DNA of 64,000 nt from Francisella uliginis (lineage in GTDB: Bacteria; Pseudomonadota; Gammaproteobacteria; Francisellales; Francisellaceae): NCBI RefSeq assembly GCF_001895265.1, contig NZ_CP016796.1, positions 1,736,001 to 1,800,000 of the forward strand, read 5' to 3'. Both the position numbers and the translations under genes were made by a program. The notes below the pieces were generated by a model. The model made no database searches. It worked only from the letters and a program-made list of their open reading frames with translations, and had not been told where the DNA came from. Position 1 is the first letter of the stretch. Each line of letters opens with the position of its first letter. Shown here one piece after another: positions 26,416 to 37,872 of the stretch.

Positions 26416-28398
26416 TTACTTCTTAAAGCTAAGTTTATCTGATAACTTAGTTTGCAAAAGATCACTTAACCTTACATTGTCATTTTTTAGTACCAAATTA
26501 TCATAAACTACCATATTAGATAAAACATGTCTTAGATAGTTTCTAGTTTCAACAAATGGGACATTCTCTATCCATTGTTTTGCAGGAATTTCTTTATCAG
26601 TTAACCATTTTGCAACATTTCCTGGACCTGCATTATAAGCAGCAATACTTAAAACTATATTATCTTTAAATAATCCTGCCAAAAAGTCCAAATTAGCACT
26701 ACCTACTTTAATATTAACAGTAGAGTTATATATTTGTTGCTCTTCAAAATCAGTTAGTCTATATCTTTTTGCAATAAAACCTGCTGTTGAATTTGTAACT
26801 TGCATCAACCCCTTTGCACCTACTGATGAACTAGCCTCTCGATAAAATAAAGATTCTCTACGCATAATTGCAAATATTAGAGACTCTTCTAAATCATATT
26901 TTTTTGACTGTTGGCTTACAAGATCTACAAATGGATCAGGAAATAAAAGCTCCAAACGGCTCTTAGCCCCTAACATACCCATAGCAAAAATAGCTTGATA
27001 GTGCATTTTATTATATGCTGCTAACTCTGCTAGATCATAAACTTGAAATCTATCTTTACTATTAAATTTATGCCTAATAATCCAACGCCATAATTTAGTA
27101 GAATCTTTATATTTCTTTGCATTGTAAAGAGCTACTGCTTGATGAACACTATTGTCTTTTAATAGTTCAGAATACTTCGGTTTAGATATTATAGCTGCTT
27201 TTTTAGAACCTAAATCATATGGTTGACCTAGAGCATCTGCAGATAATAAAACGTAATAATCAAAACCTTTTTTATTAGCAAGTTTTTGATAAATAGCATT
27301 GGCCTTTGGCTTATAGCCATTTTTAGCATAACTATATGCTAACCAATATTTCCAGACACTTTCTTTTTGTAAATGCTTAGGTAACTTTTGGTATGTTTTA
27401 ATATAGTTTTTAAAGTCTGAATTATATAAGTCTGCCCTTAATAACCATTGCCAAGCATCATTACTGTAATACTTACTATCAACTTTTGAAAACCATTGCT
27501 CTGAAGCTGTATCATGATTTTTAGCTAAGCTAACAGCTATAGGTAATACAGCTTGGCTATAAAGTTTAGTATCTAAATATTTTGTATTTTTTAATCCTTG
27601 CCATATTTTTGCATATTTCTGTGGATTATGTTTTGTTAAATCTTCTGATATCTCTATCAACACCTCACTAAACTTAGGATAATCATGATATTTGGCAATA
27701 AACTCATCTAAATTTTGAGGATTATTTGTAACCTCTTTCCAGGCATTTATATAATCATTATATGATGGCTGTTTAACATGTTTATTAAGTAATGTTAGAG
27801 CATTATCAAAACTATCACTAAAAGCTAAAGTATAAGCTTTATCTATAACACAACCTTTGCCTTTATTTGAATAACCTTTCCAGTATGTACTAATATCTGT
27901 ACACTCTAAAGCTGACGGTGGCTGATCTTTTTGAAATTTAGTAAAATCTATAATAGCATTCTGCCTAAATTTATCATCTTTACTATCTTGAGCTATCCAA
28001 CACTTACCATCAGTTTCTAAGTTACCATCATAAAACTTTTTAAATAGCTTCCAGTTTTTATTTTTAGCATAATGTATAGCTAAATCATCACATAAAGCAG
28101 ATGCCCAGTACTCATTTTGATGAGCATTTATATAATTAGTAATTTGTTCTTGTGTGAATACTTCTGGATTTTGTGATATATCTTTATATTTAAGATAACT
28201 ATCTAGGTTGATATCTTTTAAACTTGATTTAGTCTGTAAATAATTGTTGTTTTGTTTCTGCTGTATTTGTTTAAGTTGCCGTTTTACATCATTAATTTGC
28301 CTATCTGTTAGACCGTAAGATAAAATCCAGAAAAAACTAACACTACAAATAACAAGCTTTTTAAAACACAAATTAATCTCCTTTTTATATCCTCTCAA
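26416..28398 (-). CDS. slt: Soluble lytic murein transglycosylase, Slt70 type, copy 2
   Basis: 660 residues, paralog of the gene at 22498-24474 (same motif order, similar helical repeats). N-terminal hydrophobic segment about 14-28 (LVICSVSFFWILSYG). SLT domain: catalytic Glu515 in IMRRESLF, GAKGLMQVTNSTA, SIAAYNAGPGNVAKW. The first ATG overlaps the mtnN stop by 14 bases; no closer start is better, so the call is kept. It ends the map-kfrA-parC-mtnN operon. Confidence 0.94.
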   Translation of the reverse strand: MRGYKKEINLCFKKLVICSVSFFWILSYGLTDRQINDVKRQLKQIQQKQNNNYLQTKSSLKDINLDSYLKYKDISQNPEVFTQEQITNYINAHQNEYWASALCDDLAIHYAKNKNWKLFKKFYDGNLETDGKCWIAQDSKDDKFRQNAIIDFTKFQKDQPPSALECTDISTYWKGYSNKGKGCVIDKAYTLAFSDSFDNALTLLNKHVKQPSYNDYINAWKEVTNNPQNLDEFIAKYHDYPKFSEVLIEISEDLTKHNPQKYAKIWQGLKNTKYLDTKLYSQAVLPIAVSLAKNHDTASEQWFSKVDSKYYSNDAWQWLLRADLYNSDFKNYIKTYQKLPKHLQKESVWKYWLAYSYAKNGYKPKANAIYQKLANKKGFDYYVLLSADALGQPYDLGSKKAAIISKPKYSELLKDNSVHQAVALYNAKKYKDSTKLWRWIIRHKFNSKDRFQVYDLAELAAYNKMHYQAIFAMGMLGAKSRLELLFPDPFVDLVSQQSKKYDLEESLIFAIMRRESLFYREASSSVGAKGLMQVTNSTAGFIAKRYRLTDFEEQQIYNSTVNIKVGSANLDFLAGLFKDNIVLSIAAYNAGPGNVAKWLTDKEIPAKQWIENVPFVETRNYLRHVLSNMVVYDNLVLKNDNVRLSDLLQTKLSDKLSFKK

Positions 28399-29071
28399 CT
28401 AAATTTATAACAAAATTTGCTGACTTTTGCGCAGCATTTTTCGCAAATTCATCAAAATTTTCTGGAGCATCACCATCTGCAGTATCTGAAATACTTCTTA
28501 AAATTAAACTTGGAATTTTCATTTCATTGCATACAAGATTGACACTGCCCCCTTCCATTTCTATTGCTTTTGCATCAAATTCATTAACAACAAAATCTTT
28601 CCTCTCTGCTGAGCTAATAAACTGATCTCCTGTTGCTATAATTCCAGTATGAAGATCAAGTCCAAGGTCTTTCGCAACATCTTTAGCATATCTAAGAATC
28701 ATATCTGAAGTTTTAATCTCTACTTCTGATATAGGAATCTTACCGTGAGGATAACCGAATGCTGTAATATCAACATCATGCTGTACAGTAGCAGTTGCAG
28801 CAATCATATCACCTACTTTTAAATCTTGTAAGCCACCAGCAACACCTGTAAAGAGTAAAGCCTGGACACCAAAATGCTCAATCATTATAGTTGCTGTTAG
28901 GCTTGAGAATACTTTACCAATTTTACTATAAGCAATAACAAGTTCTTTATCCTTATATGTTGCTAAATAATATTTATTATTCGCGTATTCAACTGTTTCA
29001 TAATTATCTAACTTTGCTAATATTGGTTGGATCTCTATTTCCATAGCTCCTAAAATTGCTATTTTTTTCAT
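28385..29071 (-). CDS. mtnN: 5'-methylthioadenosine/S-adenosylhomocysteine nucleosidase
   Basis: 228 residues, the usual length (E. coli 232). The start KKIAILGAMEIEIQPI and the purine-binding motif VFSSLTATIMIEHFGVQALLFTGVAGGL with EMEGGSVNLVC and SDTADGDA are family signatures. It splits the toxic by-products MTA and SAH to adenine and ribosyl-thiols, as part of methionine salvage and the activated-methyl cycle (and autoinducer-2 precursor supply). 5 bases after parC, overlapping slt copy 2 by 14 bases. Confidence 0.96.
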   Translation of the reverse strand: MKKIAILGAMEIEIQPILAKLDNYETVEYANNKYYLATYKDKELVIAYSKIGKVFSSLTATIMIEHFGVQALLFTGVAGGLQDLKVGDMIAATATVQHDVDITAFGYPHGKIPISEVEIKTSDMILRYAKDVAKDLGLDLHTGIIATGDQFISSAERKDFVVNEFDAKAIEMEGGSVNLVCNEMKIPSLILRSISDTADGDAPENFDEFAKNAAQKSANFVINLVERI

Positions 29072-29076
29072 TCTTA

Positions 29077-31290
29077 TTAACCTTCTATCTCTATTTTTGT
29101 TACTTTTCTAAATCCTTGAGGTAAAAGCACTCCTCCACCAGAAGGTTTATCTGTCAAATATGTCTCCATATTTTTATTATCTATACGTATAAATCTCTTA
29201 CCTGCGTTTAAGATAACTTCTTGTTCTGAACTTAACAGCTCTACAAACTTAAGCTTATCTTTTTTATCAAGTCTAATAATCGCTTTACCTTTACCTTTTT
29301 TAAGTACAGCAAAATTAGCAAAATCTCGGATGACTGTTCGACCATTAGAACTTACACCAAGCATCTTTAAATTTTCAGCAAATGGTATAAATTTAAATAC
29401 ATCATCACCATCAAAGATATTTTTACCAGTAACTTTATTTGCTATAAGATCTTCTGCAGCAATAACAAAGCCTTTACCACTAACACTTGCAATTAAGAAA
29501 TGCGAAGCTATATTAACAAATTCCATATTGATAATTTCATCTTTTTTATCTAATGGAATATATGTAGTTATATGTTCGCCATAACCTCTAGCTGAAGGGA
29601 ATTTATCGATATACATCGAATAAGCTTTACCAAGCTTTGTAAAAAATACCACTTTAATATTACTATTACCTGAAACAGCAAGAAAAGGTTTATCCTCTGG
29701 CTTATAATTCAAACCTTTAGGATCAACATTATCACCTTTTGCACATCTAACCCAGCCAGCTTTTGATAAAATTACTGTAACTTTTTCACTAGGTATTAGA
29801 TCTTTTTCTTCTAATGCTTGGGCTTTTTCTACGTGTATAAGTTTAGAGCGCCTATCATCACCAAAATCTTTTAAGATTTGCTTAAACTCTTTTTTCATTA
29901 AGTTTCTAAACTTAATTTCGCTATTTAAATACCCCTCTAAAAGTTCTTTTTCTTTAGCTAATTCTTTTTGCTCTTTCTTAATCTCAATTTCTTCAATTTT
30001 TGCTAATTTACGCAGCCTTATATTTAAGATTGCTTCAGCTTGAATTTCTGAAAGAGAAAATCTATTTTGCATCTCAATACTTGGATCATCGTAGTTTCTG
30101 ATAATCTCAATCACTTCATCTATATTTAAAAATGCTATAAGTAAACCTTCTAAAATATGTAAGCGTGCAAGTACCTTATCTAGACTAGTTTGTAACCTTC
30201 TACGTAAAGTTTGTCTACGATACTCAAGCCATTCAGTTAAAATATCTAAGAGGTTTTTAACTTTAGGTTTATAGTCTAAACCGATCATATTCATATTGAC
30301 ACGGAAACTTTTCTCAAGATCAGTCGTTGCTAATAAGTGTCCAATTATTTTCTTAATATTTTTCTTTGTAGTTCCAGAATATAAAACTATCTTAACAGGT
30401 TCTTTATCATCAGATTCATCTTGAATATTTTTAATCCAGGTAATTTTTTGCTGCTTAAGCTGATTTGCTATTTGCTCCATAACCGAGGCACTTGATACTT
30501 GATGAGGTAGCTTTGTAATCACAACATTACCATTACTATCATAATCATATACTGCTTGCTGTCTGATTGAGCCTGTACCAGATTTATAAACATCCGCTAT
30601 TTCTTCTCTAGTACTAATTATATTTGCACCACCTGGATAATCTGGTGCCTCAACAATCTCTAAGACATCTTCTATTGAGGACTTAGGATTTGACAACAAG
30701 TGTAAACAAGCATTAATAATCTCTGTGATATTATGCGGTGGTATATATGTCGACATCCCCACTGCAATACCCATAGCACCATTTAGTAAAATATTTGGTA
30801 CTTGAGCAGGTAAAAGCTTAGGCTCATCCATAGTACCATCAAAGTTTTTAACCCAATCAACAGTACCTTTTTTAAGCTCATCTAATAACAAAACGGCATA
30901 TTTAGATAAACGTGACTCAGTATAACGCATTGCCGCAAATGATTTTGGATCATCCACTGATCCCCAGTTACCCTGACCATCAATAAAAGGATAACGATAA
31001 GAGAAATCTTGTGCCATCAAAACCATTGCTTCATAACATGCACTATCACCATGAGGATGGTATTTACCTAATACATCGCCTACTGTACGTGCTGACTTTT
31101 TATATTTAGACAAATGACTTAAGCCAATTTCACTCATTGCGTAGATAATACGTCTTTGTACAGGTTTCAAACCATCAGATATATGTGGTAATGCCCTATC
31201 TAATATTACATACATTGAATAGTTTAGATATGCCTGTTCTGAAAACTCTCCTACAGATTGCTTGTTTTCTAAACTTGAGAATAAATCCAT
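29077..31290 (-). CDS. parC: DNA topoisomerase IV subunit A
   Basis: 737 residues (E. coli ParC 752). Catalytic Tyr123 in [14 protein letters not shown]. Quinolone-resistance region [13 protein letters not shown] with Ser83 and Glu87, aligning with E. coli Ser80 and Glu84. These are the wild-type residues. ParC length and the short C-terminal beta-propeller without the full GyrA box QRRGGKG support ParC over GyrA. Works with ParE to decatenate daughter chromosomes. Lies in an operon with kfrA-like, map and mtnN. Confidence 0.93.
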   Translation of the reverse strand: MDLFSSLENKQSVGEFSEQAYLNYSMYVILDRALPHISDGLKPVQRRIIYAMSEIGLSHLSKYKKSARTVGDVLGKYHPHGDSACYEAMVLMAQDFSYRYPFIDGQGNWGSVDDPKSFAAMRYTESRLSKYAVLLLDELKKGTVDWVKNFDGTMDEPKLLPAQVPNILLNGAMGIAVGMSTYIPPHNITEIINACLHLLSNPKSSIEDVLEIVEAPDYPGGANIISTREEIADVYKSGTGSIRQQAVYDYDSNGNVVITKLPHQVSSASVMEQIANQLKQQKITWIKNIQDESDDKEPVKIVLYSGTTKKNIKKIIGHLLATTDLEKSFRVNMNMIGLDYKPKVKNLLDILTEWLEYRRQTLRRRLQTSLDKVLARLHILEGLLIAFLNIDEVIEIIRNYDDPSIEMQNRFSLSEIQAEAILNIRLRKLAKIEEIEIKKEQKELAKEKELLEGYLNSEIKFRNLMKKEFKQILKDFGDDRRSKLIHVEKAQALEEKDLIPSEKVTVILSKAGWVRCAKGDNVDPKGLNYKPEDKPFLAVSGNSNIKVVFFTKLGKAYSMYIDKFPSARGYGEHITTYIPLDKKDEIINMEFVNIASHFLIASVSGKGFVIAAEDLIANKVTGKNIFDGDDVFKFIPFAENLKMLGVSSNGRTVIRDFANFAVLKKGKGKAIIRLDKKDKLKFVELLSSEQEVILNAGKRFIRIDNKNMETYLTDKPSGGGVLLPQGFRKVTKIEIEG

Positions 31291-31368
31291 TTACTCAGAA
31301 AAATATTAATAATTTATCCCTAAATTATATATCAACTATAGTTTCTATACTAGTTTGCTATAACTAAC

Positions 31369-32220
31369 TTAATCTAAAGATTTCTTACGATGATAAGCTA
31401 TAGTCTCTAGCTCTTTTGAAAAAACAAATTTATTTCTCTTGAGAAAGTCTAATGTTTTTAGAATATCTGTAAATGCCGAAAGAATCCACGCCTGAATAGA
31501 ATAATCGAAGGTTGTTTTAGCTTTTAAGTATCTGCTAACACCTGAGCGACATTCTTGAGTCAAAAAATCTGTAGCTGGGAATTTTATAGCAATAACTCCT
31601 CTTTTGTCATATACAGCTACCTTTGCATAAGCACCTAAACTTGAAATTTGCTCTTTTATATCTTTAAAATCTTCCCATGCTAAAAGAGTTTTTTCTACGG
31701 CTTCTTTTTCAATAAAACGCATAGATTTTGAGTTATAGTTTTGCTTTAAATTATAAGACTCTTCTTTAAGCTCATTATATTTTTCAAGAAGCTCATTATA
31801 GCGTCTATTTAACGTTAAGTTAGATATTTCTAAGCTATCATTTTTATTTGATACTTCGACTTGCTTTTGCTTTAATTTTTTAGATTTTTCAGATACTTGC
31901 TGATCAATGTATTTTTTTAGATTACTACGTAAGCTAAAAGCCACCTGATTTTCTTCAATTGAATACTCTTTTAATGTCGTTTGAATAATATCTAATAGCT
32001 GATCTCCTGGTTTATCTTGAAGTGGTTGCTCTTCTGATTCAGCTTTAGCAAGAGCATTTTTTTTATCTTGCTTATACAAAGTAACTTTCTCTACCAAATC
32101 AATAATAGAAATATTACCGCCAATAAGCTTTCTGACCTTATTAACCGTAATATCTTCATTCTGTGACTTTAATAATTCACATTTTTGATTAACGAGCTTT
32201 TGAGTTACTTTCTGCGACAT
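31369..32220 (-). CDS. KfrA-like DNA-binding coiled-coil protein
   Basis: 283 residues. Residues 1-60 (VNQKCELLKSQNEDITVNKVRKLIGGN) fit the KfrA N-terminal DNA-binding domain known from plasmid partition-region proteins. Residues about 105-175 form a long coiled coil rich in Glu, Lys and Asn. The C-terminus is compact and unrecognised. Starts 1 base after the map stop, so translation is coupled. A chromosomal location next to parC suggests a role in nucleoid organisation or segregation, but this is inference from the family and context. Confidence 0.75.
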   Translation of the reverse strand: MSQKVTQKLVNQKCELLKSQNEDITVNKVRKLIGGNISIIDLVEKVTLYKQDKKNALAKAESEEQPLQDKPGDQLLDIIQTTLKEYSIEENQVAFSLRSNLKKYIDQQVSEKSKKLKQKQVEVSNKNDSLEISNLTLNRRYNELLEKYNELKEESYNLKQNYNSKSMRFIEKEAVEKTLLAWEDFKDIKEQISSLGAYAKVAVYDKRGVIAIKFPATDFLTQECRSGVSRYLKAKTTFDYSIQAWILSAFTDILKTLDFLKRNKFVFSKELETIAYHRKKSLD

Positions 32221-32221
32221 C

Positions 32222-32992
32222 TTATACTTTTTCTTCTTCTCTTAAAGTCAAAACTTCATAACCATCTTTAGTCACTAATATAGTATGCTCCCACTGAGCA
32301 GAAAGAGATCTATCTTTAGTAACTGCTGTCCAACCATCTTTTAAAACTGAAACTGCTCTTTTACCAATATTTATCATTGGTTCGATCGTAAAGATCATAC
32401 CTTCTTTTATTTCATCTCCAGTACCAGCTTTACCATGATGCATAACATGAGGTGGCTCATGAAAACTAGCTCCAATACCATGCCCACAAAAAGCATCAAC
32501 TATCGAATAACCAAACTTTTTAGCATGTTTCTCGATAACTGCACCAATATCACCAAAATGATTCCCTGGCTTGACTACTTCAATACCCTTCCATAAACAT
32601 TCATGTGTAACTTCAACTAATTTCTTAGCCATTACAGACGGTTCACCAATCATAAACATCTTACTAGTATCACCGTGATAACCATCTTTTTTAACCGTCA
32701 CATCGATATTTAAAATATCACCTTTCTTAAGCTTTTTATCAGCGGGTATACCATGACAAACAACATGGTTAATAGATGTACATACTGACTTAGGAAAACC
32801 ATGATAGTTAAGCGGCGCTGGATACGCATCTTGCTCATTAACAATATAATCATGACATATCTTATCTAACTCTCCAGTTGTGATACCTTCTTTCACATAT
32901 GGAGTAATCATCTCTAAAACTTCAGCTGCTAATTTCCCAGCAACACGCATTTTTTCAATTTCTTCAGGTGTTTTTATAATTATTTCACTCAT
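32222..32992 (-). CDS. map: Methionine aminopeptidase, type I
   Basis: 256 residues (E. coli 264). Removes the initiator Met after deformylation. Metal-ligand motifs are visible: NIDVTVKKDGYHGDTS (two Asp), GHGIGASFHEPPHV (His), TIEPM (Glu) and QWEHTILV (Glu). No N-terminal zinc-finger extension, as expected for bacterial type Ia. First gene of the map-kfrA-parC-mtnN-slt cluster; the 33000-33165 gap holds its promoter. A peptide deformylase-like gene is far away, so the two are not linked as in some genomes. Confidence 0.96.
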   Translation of the reverse strand: MSEIIIKTPEEIEKMRVAGKLAAEVLEMITPYVKEGITTGELDKICHDYIVNEQDAYPAPLNYHGFPKSVCTSINHVVCHGIPADKKLKKGDILNIDVTVKKDGYHGDTSKMFMIGEPSVMAKKLVEVTHECLWKGIEVVKPGNHFGDIGAVIEKHAKKFGYSIVDAFCGHGIGASFHEPPHVMHHGKAGTGDEIKEGMIFTIEPMINIGKRAVSVLKDGWTAVTKDRSLSAQWEHTILVTKDGYEVLTLREEEKV

Positions 32993-33165
32993 TTTACAAT
33001 ACTAAACTTTTCAAAAAATCTAATTAGATATTATAAACTATCATATAATGAATATACAGATGCTAAAAAAAGTATGTATAAAAGTATTGAAACATAAAAG
33101 TTCAGCAATGCTTATATGAAGAAAAATCTAAGCAATATATTATCTTTGGAGCTTTTTCAATAATC

Positions 33166-34053
33166 CTAAATCTTGATCACATCTTGCTTCTCAACAAATT
33201 CCCAAAATATTTTTTTCACTGGTGAGGCTAATGCTTCTTTTCTCATTACTACTCCAACAGATATATCTGGTAGACCTTGAGTTTTTATTATATTTACAGA
33301 TTTAGATAAATGACTATGTTTTAGTATCACCTCAGGCACGATAGAAGTTCCTATACCAGATGATACCAATGACAAAATAGCCTCATTACCATCAACATCA
33401 CCATATACTTCAGGTTTTAATTTTTGCTTGCGAAACCATTCATCTAAATTACTACCACCAATATAGTGGGCTGGCTTTATAAAGGGTATCTTTTCAATTG
33501 CCTGCTTCAAACTATTAACTTTCTTTACAGCAGGAGCAATCATTACCATTTTTGTAGTTAAGACTTCTTTAACACAAAGATTACTAGGAATATCTTTTGA
33601 CAAAATAGCTATAATTACATCTGTTGCATCCTCTTCAAGATGGCTAGTACAGTTTTTTATTGAACCTGTAGTTAGCTGTATCTTTATACCTGGATAATTA
33701 ATATGCAACTTCTTAATGATATTTGGTAAAACCACATATGATGCCGTCACGGTACAAGATAGCCTAATATCGCCAACTACCTGGCCCTTTTTAGGATGTA
33801 GTATACAATTTAGATCTTCATATTTTTGTAACATTTCTTTAGCAAACTGATAATAAATTTTACCTGCATCTGTTAGCCTAATATTTCTATTATCTCTTTC
33901 AAAAAGTACCACCTCCATTTCTTGTTCAATACGTTGGATAAGGCGGGTTAAGGCTGACGGTGTTAAGAAACATTTCTCACTTGCTTTACCAAAATGTAGA
34001 GTCTCAGCCAGAATCTTAAAGGCATTTAATTTTTTTTTATCAATCATATTCAT
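33166..34053 (-). CDS. ilvY: LysR-family regulator, IlvY-like, divergent from ilvC
   Basis: About 295 residues. Winged HTH at residues 4-60 (LNAFKILAETLHFGKASEKCFLTPSALTRLIQRIEQEMEVVLFERDN), effector domain after about 90. The longest frame uses TTG at 34074; ATG at 34053 or 34047 is better because IlvY proteins begin a few residues before the LKTF-like helix. IlvY activates ilvC in response to acetolactate or acetohydroxybutyrate. The divergent layout with ilvC, sharing a 116-base intergenic region, matches E. coli. Confidence 0.85.
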   Translation of the reverse strand: MNMIDKKKLNAFKILAETLHFGKASEKCFLTPSALTRLIQRIEQEMEVVLFERDNRNIRLTDAGKIYYQFAKEMLQKYEDLNCILHPKKGQVVGDIRLSCTVTASYVVLPNIIKKLHINYPGIKIQLTTGSIKNCTSHLEEDATDVIIAILSKDIPSNLCVKEVLTTKMVMIAPAVKKVNSLKQAIEKIPFIKPAHYIGGSNLDEWFRKQKLKPEVYGDVDGNEAILSLVSSGIGTSIVPEVILKHSHLSKSVNIIKTQGLPDISVGVVMRKEALASPVKKIFWEFVEKQDVIKI

Positions 34054-34154
34054 CTTTTCTTGCACTATCTGCAATAAATAGTTGCAAAATTTTCACTTTA
34101 TTTCAAGCAACTCTTTGTATAACTTTGTAGTTAGATAAATAATAAAAAAGCTAA

Positions 34155-35639
<1,485 letters not shown>

Positions 35640-35670
35640 ATAATAATATAAAATTTAATTCTCAAATCAT

Positions 35671-36000
35671 ATGCAAATCAAAGAAGCTCAACAAACTATA
35701 GACAAGCTTTTTAAAAATATTTCTCACCCAAGATTAGCTAGCTTTATTGCTCTTACAGAAGAAGTCGGTGAGCTAGCTAATGAAATCATGCAAAAAGAAA
35801 TTTACGAAGAAATTTCTGATAATGAAAAAATCAAATCAGAGTTAACTGATGTTTTGGTATGTGTACTTGAAATTGCTAATTTATATGATATAAATCTTGA
35901 ATCAGAATTTAATAAAAAAATACAAAGTTTAGAACCTCGAGTAAAGCAATGGCAAAGCTCTAGTGAGCTCCTTAAGGCAAAAAGAATAAAGCTTGATTAA
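35671..36000 (+). CDS. MazG-like nucleotide pyrophosphohydrolase
   Basis: 109 residues, a single MazG-type four-helix bundle. Metal-binding motif is EEVGEL (about 31-36) and ELTDVL (about 68-73), the ExxE...ExxD pattern. It likely hydrolyses a non-canonical or damaged NTP, but the substrate is not known. Starts 31 bases after ilvC on the same strand and may be read through from it. Confidence 0.82.
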   Translation: MQIKEAQQTIDKLFKNISHPRLASFIALTEEVGELANEIMQKEIYEEISDNEKIKSELTDVLVCVLEIANLYDINLESEFNKKIQSLEPRVKQWQSSSELLKAKRIKLD

Positions 36001-36146
36001 GCATACATATACTTATAATAAATATTTTATACCTAACTATATCTTTTATAACATTTTTATACTACACTAACCGTGTAAGGATAAGAAAATTTTCAAAAAA
36101 TTTAATTTTCATTATATTAATTTCAGTTTTTGCTTAATCTCTTAAA

Positions 36147-36176
36147 TTGTCATTCACATATAAATCCATACATAAT
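36147..36176 (+). promoter_or_regulatory. Possible promoter of csp-rpsU
   Basis: TTGTCA (36147-36152) and CATAAT (36171-36176) are spaced by 18 bases, about 62 bases before the csp ATG. The long 5' leader of about 55 bases would suit cold-responsive translation control, as in other cold-shock genes. Only a sequence match. Confidence 0.4.
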
Positions 36177-36238
36177 AAATTAATAGCTTTTTAATAAGCT
36201 ATACAGAACTAACCAAATAAAAATTAAAGAGAATAAAA

Positions 36239-36442
36239 ATGGATAATAAATCACAAGGTACAGTAAAGTTTTTCAATGACCAAAAAGGATTTGGTTTTAT
36301 AACTCCTGAAAATGGCGGTAAAGATGTATTTGTACATATATCAAAACTAAATGGCGAAACAATCTTAGAAGGCCAACAAGTTACTTTTGAAACTCAAGAA
36401 GGTAGAAAAGGCCCTGAAGCTATAAATATCGAGGTACTATAA
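36239..36442 (+). CDS. Cold shock protein (CspA family)
   Basis: 67 residues, one cold-shock OB domain. RNP1-like [15 protein letters not shown] and RNP2-like VFVHIS motifs are clear. Binds single-stranded RNA/DNA and melts RNA structure in the cold or during growth. Ends in TAATG, overlapping the rpsU start by one base, so the two are translationally coupled. The rpsU Shine-Dalgarno GAGG (36431-36434) lies inside its last codons. Confidence 0.96.
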   Translation: MDNKSQGTVKFFNDQKGFGFITPENGGKDVFVHISKLNGETILEGQQVTFETQEGRKGPEAINIEVL

Positions 36443-36639
36443 TGCCAAGTATTAGAGTAGATGAGCGTAAACCTTTTGACATTAGTTTAAGAAACTTTAA
36501 ACGTGCTTGCGAAAAAGCCGGAATCAAGCAAGAGCTTAGAGATAGACAGCATTACGTTAAGCCAACTGAAAAAAGAAAAATAGCTAAGAGAGCTGCTGTA
36601 AAAAGAGCTAGAATTGCTCAAAGAAGAGCTTTTGGTTAA
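36442..36639 (+). CDS. rpsU: Small ribosomal subunit protein bS21
   Basis: 65 residues, Lys/Arg-rich. The N-terminus [27 protein letters not shown] matches bS21. It stabilises the 30S platform and helps mRNA start selection. Stop codon TAA at 36637-36639. Overlap with the csp gene is one base (TAATG). In many gammaproteobacteria rpsU sits with dnaG-rpoD; here it follows a cold-shock gene. Confidence 0.97.
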   Translation: MPSIRVDERKPFDISLRNFKRACEKAGIKQELRDRQHYVKPTEKRKIAKRAAVKRARIAQRRAFG

Positions 36640-36719
36640 TTACTTCTTATTCACTAATATTTTTTCTTAAGAATTTATTTCTAATTTCTATTTCAACATA
36701 GATCAAATATTACTCCATA

Positions 36720-36744
36720 TCTAGAAAAATCGACTTATTCTAGA
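36720..36744. terminator. Weak hairpin between convergent genes
   Basis: TCTAGAA (36720-36726) and TTCTAGA (36738-36744) with an 11-base loop. No strong T-run follows in either direction, so it is at best a weak terminator for rpsU (plus) and the Mpo1-like gene (minus). Confidence 0.3.
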
Positions 36745-36755
36745 TTGCATATACT

Positions 36756-37163
36756 TTATTTATCAAACTTCTGTATAACCCATAGAGGCCCTATTAATAG
36801 AAACTGAATATCTTTTAAAAAAGATGGTTTTTTACCTTCTAGATGATGGCCATAGAATTGCAAAGCCCAACCAATGATAAATATAAGTATCGAAATCAAT
36901 AAAATATTTGGAATAACAATAGCTACACCAAGCATTATCAGACTGGCCACTGACATAACTCGAGCATATCTAAAAGATAATGAAAAATAAAAACATAATG
37001 ATAATACTATCAAGATCAAAGCTAACCAAAAGCTAATTGAGTATAGTATCCCAATAATTGAAAAAGTAATAGCTGGTACACAAATAGTATGAATTTTTTG
37101 ATTAACAACATTTTTATGACTTAATGAGTATTCATACAGCCAACTTTGTAAATCACGCTTCAT
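36756..37163 (-). CDS. Mpo1-like (DUF962) membrane protein
   Basis: 135 residues, four hydrophobic segments. Starts KRDLQSWLYEYSLSHKNVVNQKIHTICVP and near the C-terminus has GWALQFYGHHLEGKKPSFL. The conserved His residues in SHxNxxNxxIH and QFxGHxxEGKxPS are those of the yeast Mpo1/YGL010w group, Fe2+-dependent dioxygenases of 2-hydroxy fatty acids. The bacterial role is not established. It is alone on the minus strand, converging with rpsU. Confidence 0.82.
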   Translation of the reverse strand: MKRDLQSWLYEYSLSHKNVVNQKIHTICVPAITFSIIGILYSISFWLALILIVLSLCFYFSLSFRYARVMSVASLIMLGVAIVIPNILLISILIFIIGWALQFYGHHLEGKKPSFLKDIQFLLIGPLWVIQKFDK

Positions 37164-37233
37164 AAGTAATTACTCAAATAATAATGTTACTAAAAAGTTT
37201 ACAGTAAAAATAATCTTTTAGAATAGAAGTTTG

Positions 37234-37752
37234 TTACTTTATGTTTTTAAGGTCTAACAGGCACTCTTCTTTTGTTAGTTTAAAAACAAATCTTTCACGT
37301 AAACTATCTTTCTTATAAAGACTAGCTCCTAATTTTTCGACGGCTTTTTGAGAGCGAAAATTATCAATCCAAACATCAAAAAATACAGTCTCAACAAAGT
37401 TAAAAGCATAGCTAAGCATTAAATTTTTAACTTTCTTATTTAGGCTAGTTCCCCAATATTTTTTTGCATAAAATGTATAGCCAATTTTTATTGTTGATGC
37501 AACAGAATCGTACTCATAATATCTTGTAGAACCTACTAATTCACCTTTGTAGTAAATCAAATAGCAATTTTGAGGATTACTTATACCACTATCAAAAAAC
37601 TTCTTAAACACTTCCCTTTTATATCTTAACTTATCATCATGTTGATCCCAGATTTTAGGATCACTAGCTACCTCAAACAATTTATCAAAGTCATCTCGGC
37701 GCAGTATTTGCAGGCTAATATTTTTATAAGATAATGATTCATTAAAGTCCAT
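37234..37752 (-). CDS. GNAT acetyltransferase, RimJ/RimL-like
   Basis: 172 residues. GNAT fold of the RimJ/RimL type: LQILRRDDFDKLFEVASDPKIWD at the start, IGYTFYAKKYWGTSLNKKVKNLML (the acetyl-CoA region, though Q/RxxGxG is replaced by KKYWGTSLN), FFDVWIDNFRSQKAVEKLGA at the end. The substrate is unknown; members acetylate N-termini of ribosomal proteins or small molecules. It lies 120 bases after glmS on the same strand, possibly a separate unit. Confidence 0.85.
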   Translation of the reverse strand: MDFNESLSYKNISLQILRRDDFDKLFEVASDPKIWDQHDDKLRYKREVFKKFFDSGISNPQNCYLIYYKGELVGSTRYYEYDSVASTIKIGYTFYAKKYWGTSLNKKVKNLMLSYAFNFVETVFFDVWIDNFRSQKAVEKLGASLYKKDSLRERFVFKLTKEECLLDLKNIK

Positions 37753-37872
37753 AGAGTCAACTACTTTTTATCTATTTCTATATTAAAACATATAGTACTA
37801 AAGTTTTTTATATTTCCTTTAGCAAAAGATTATTCATAAGGATTAAACTTTATATATTTATAATGATGAAGA

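Noticed and set aside
34054-34074. TTG start for the IlvY-like gene
   Set aside because: The extra residues do not match the family's N-terminus; ATG at 34053 or 34047 is more likely.
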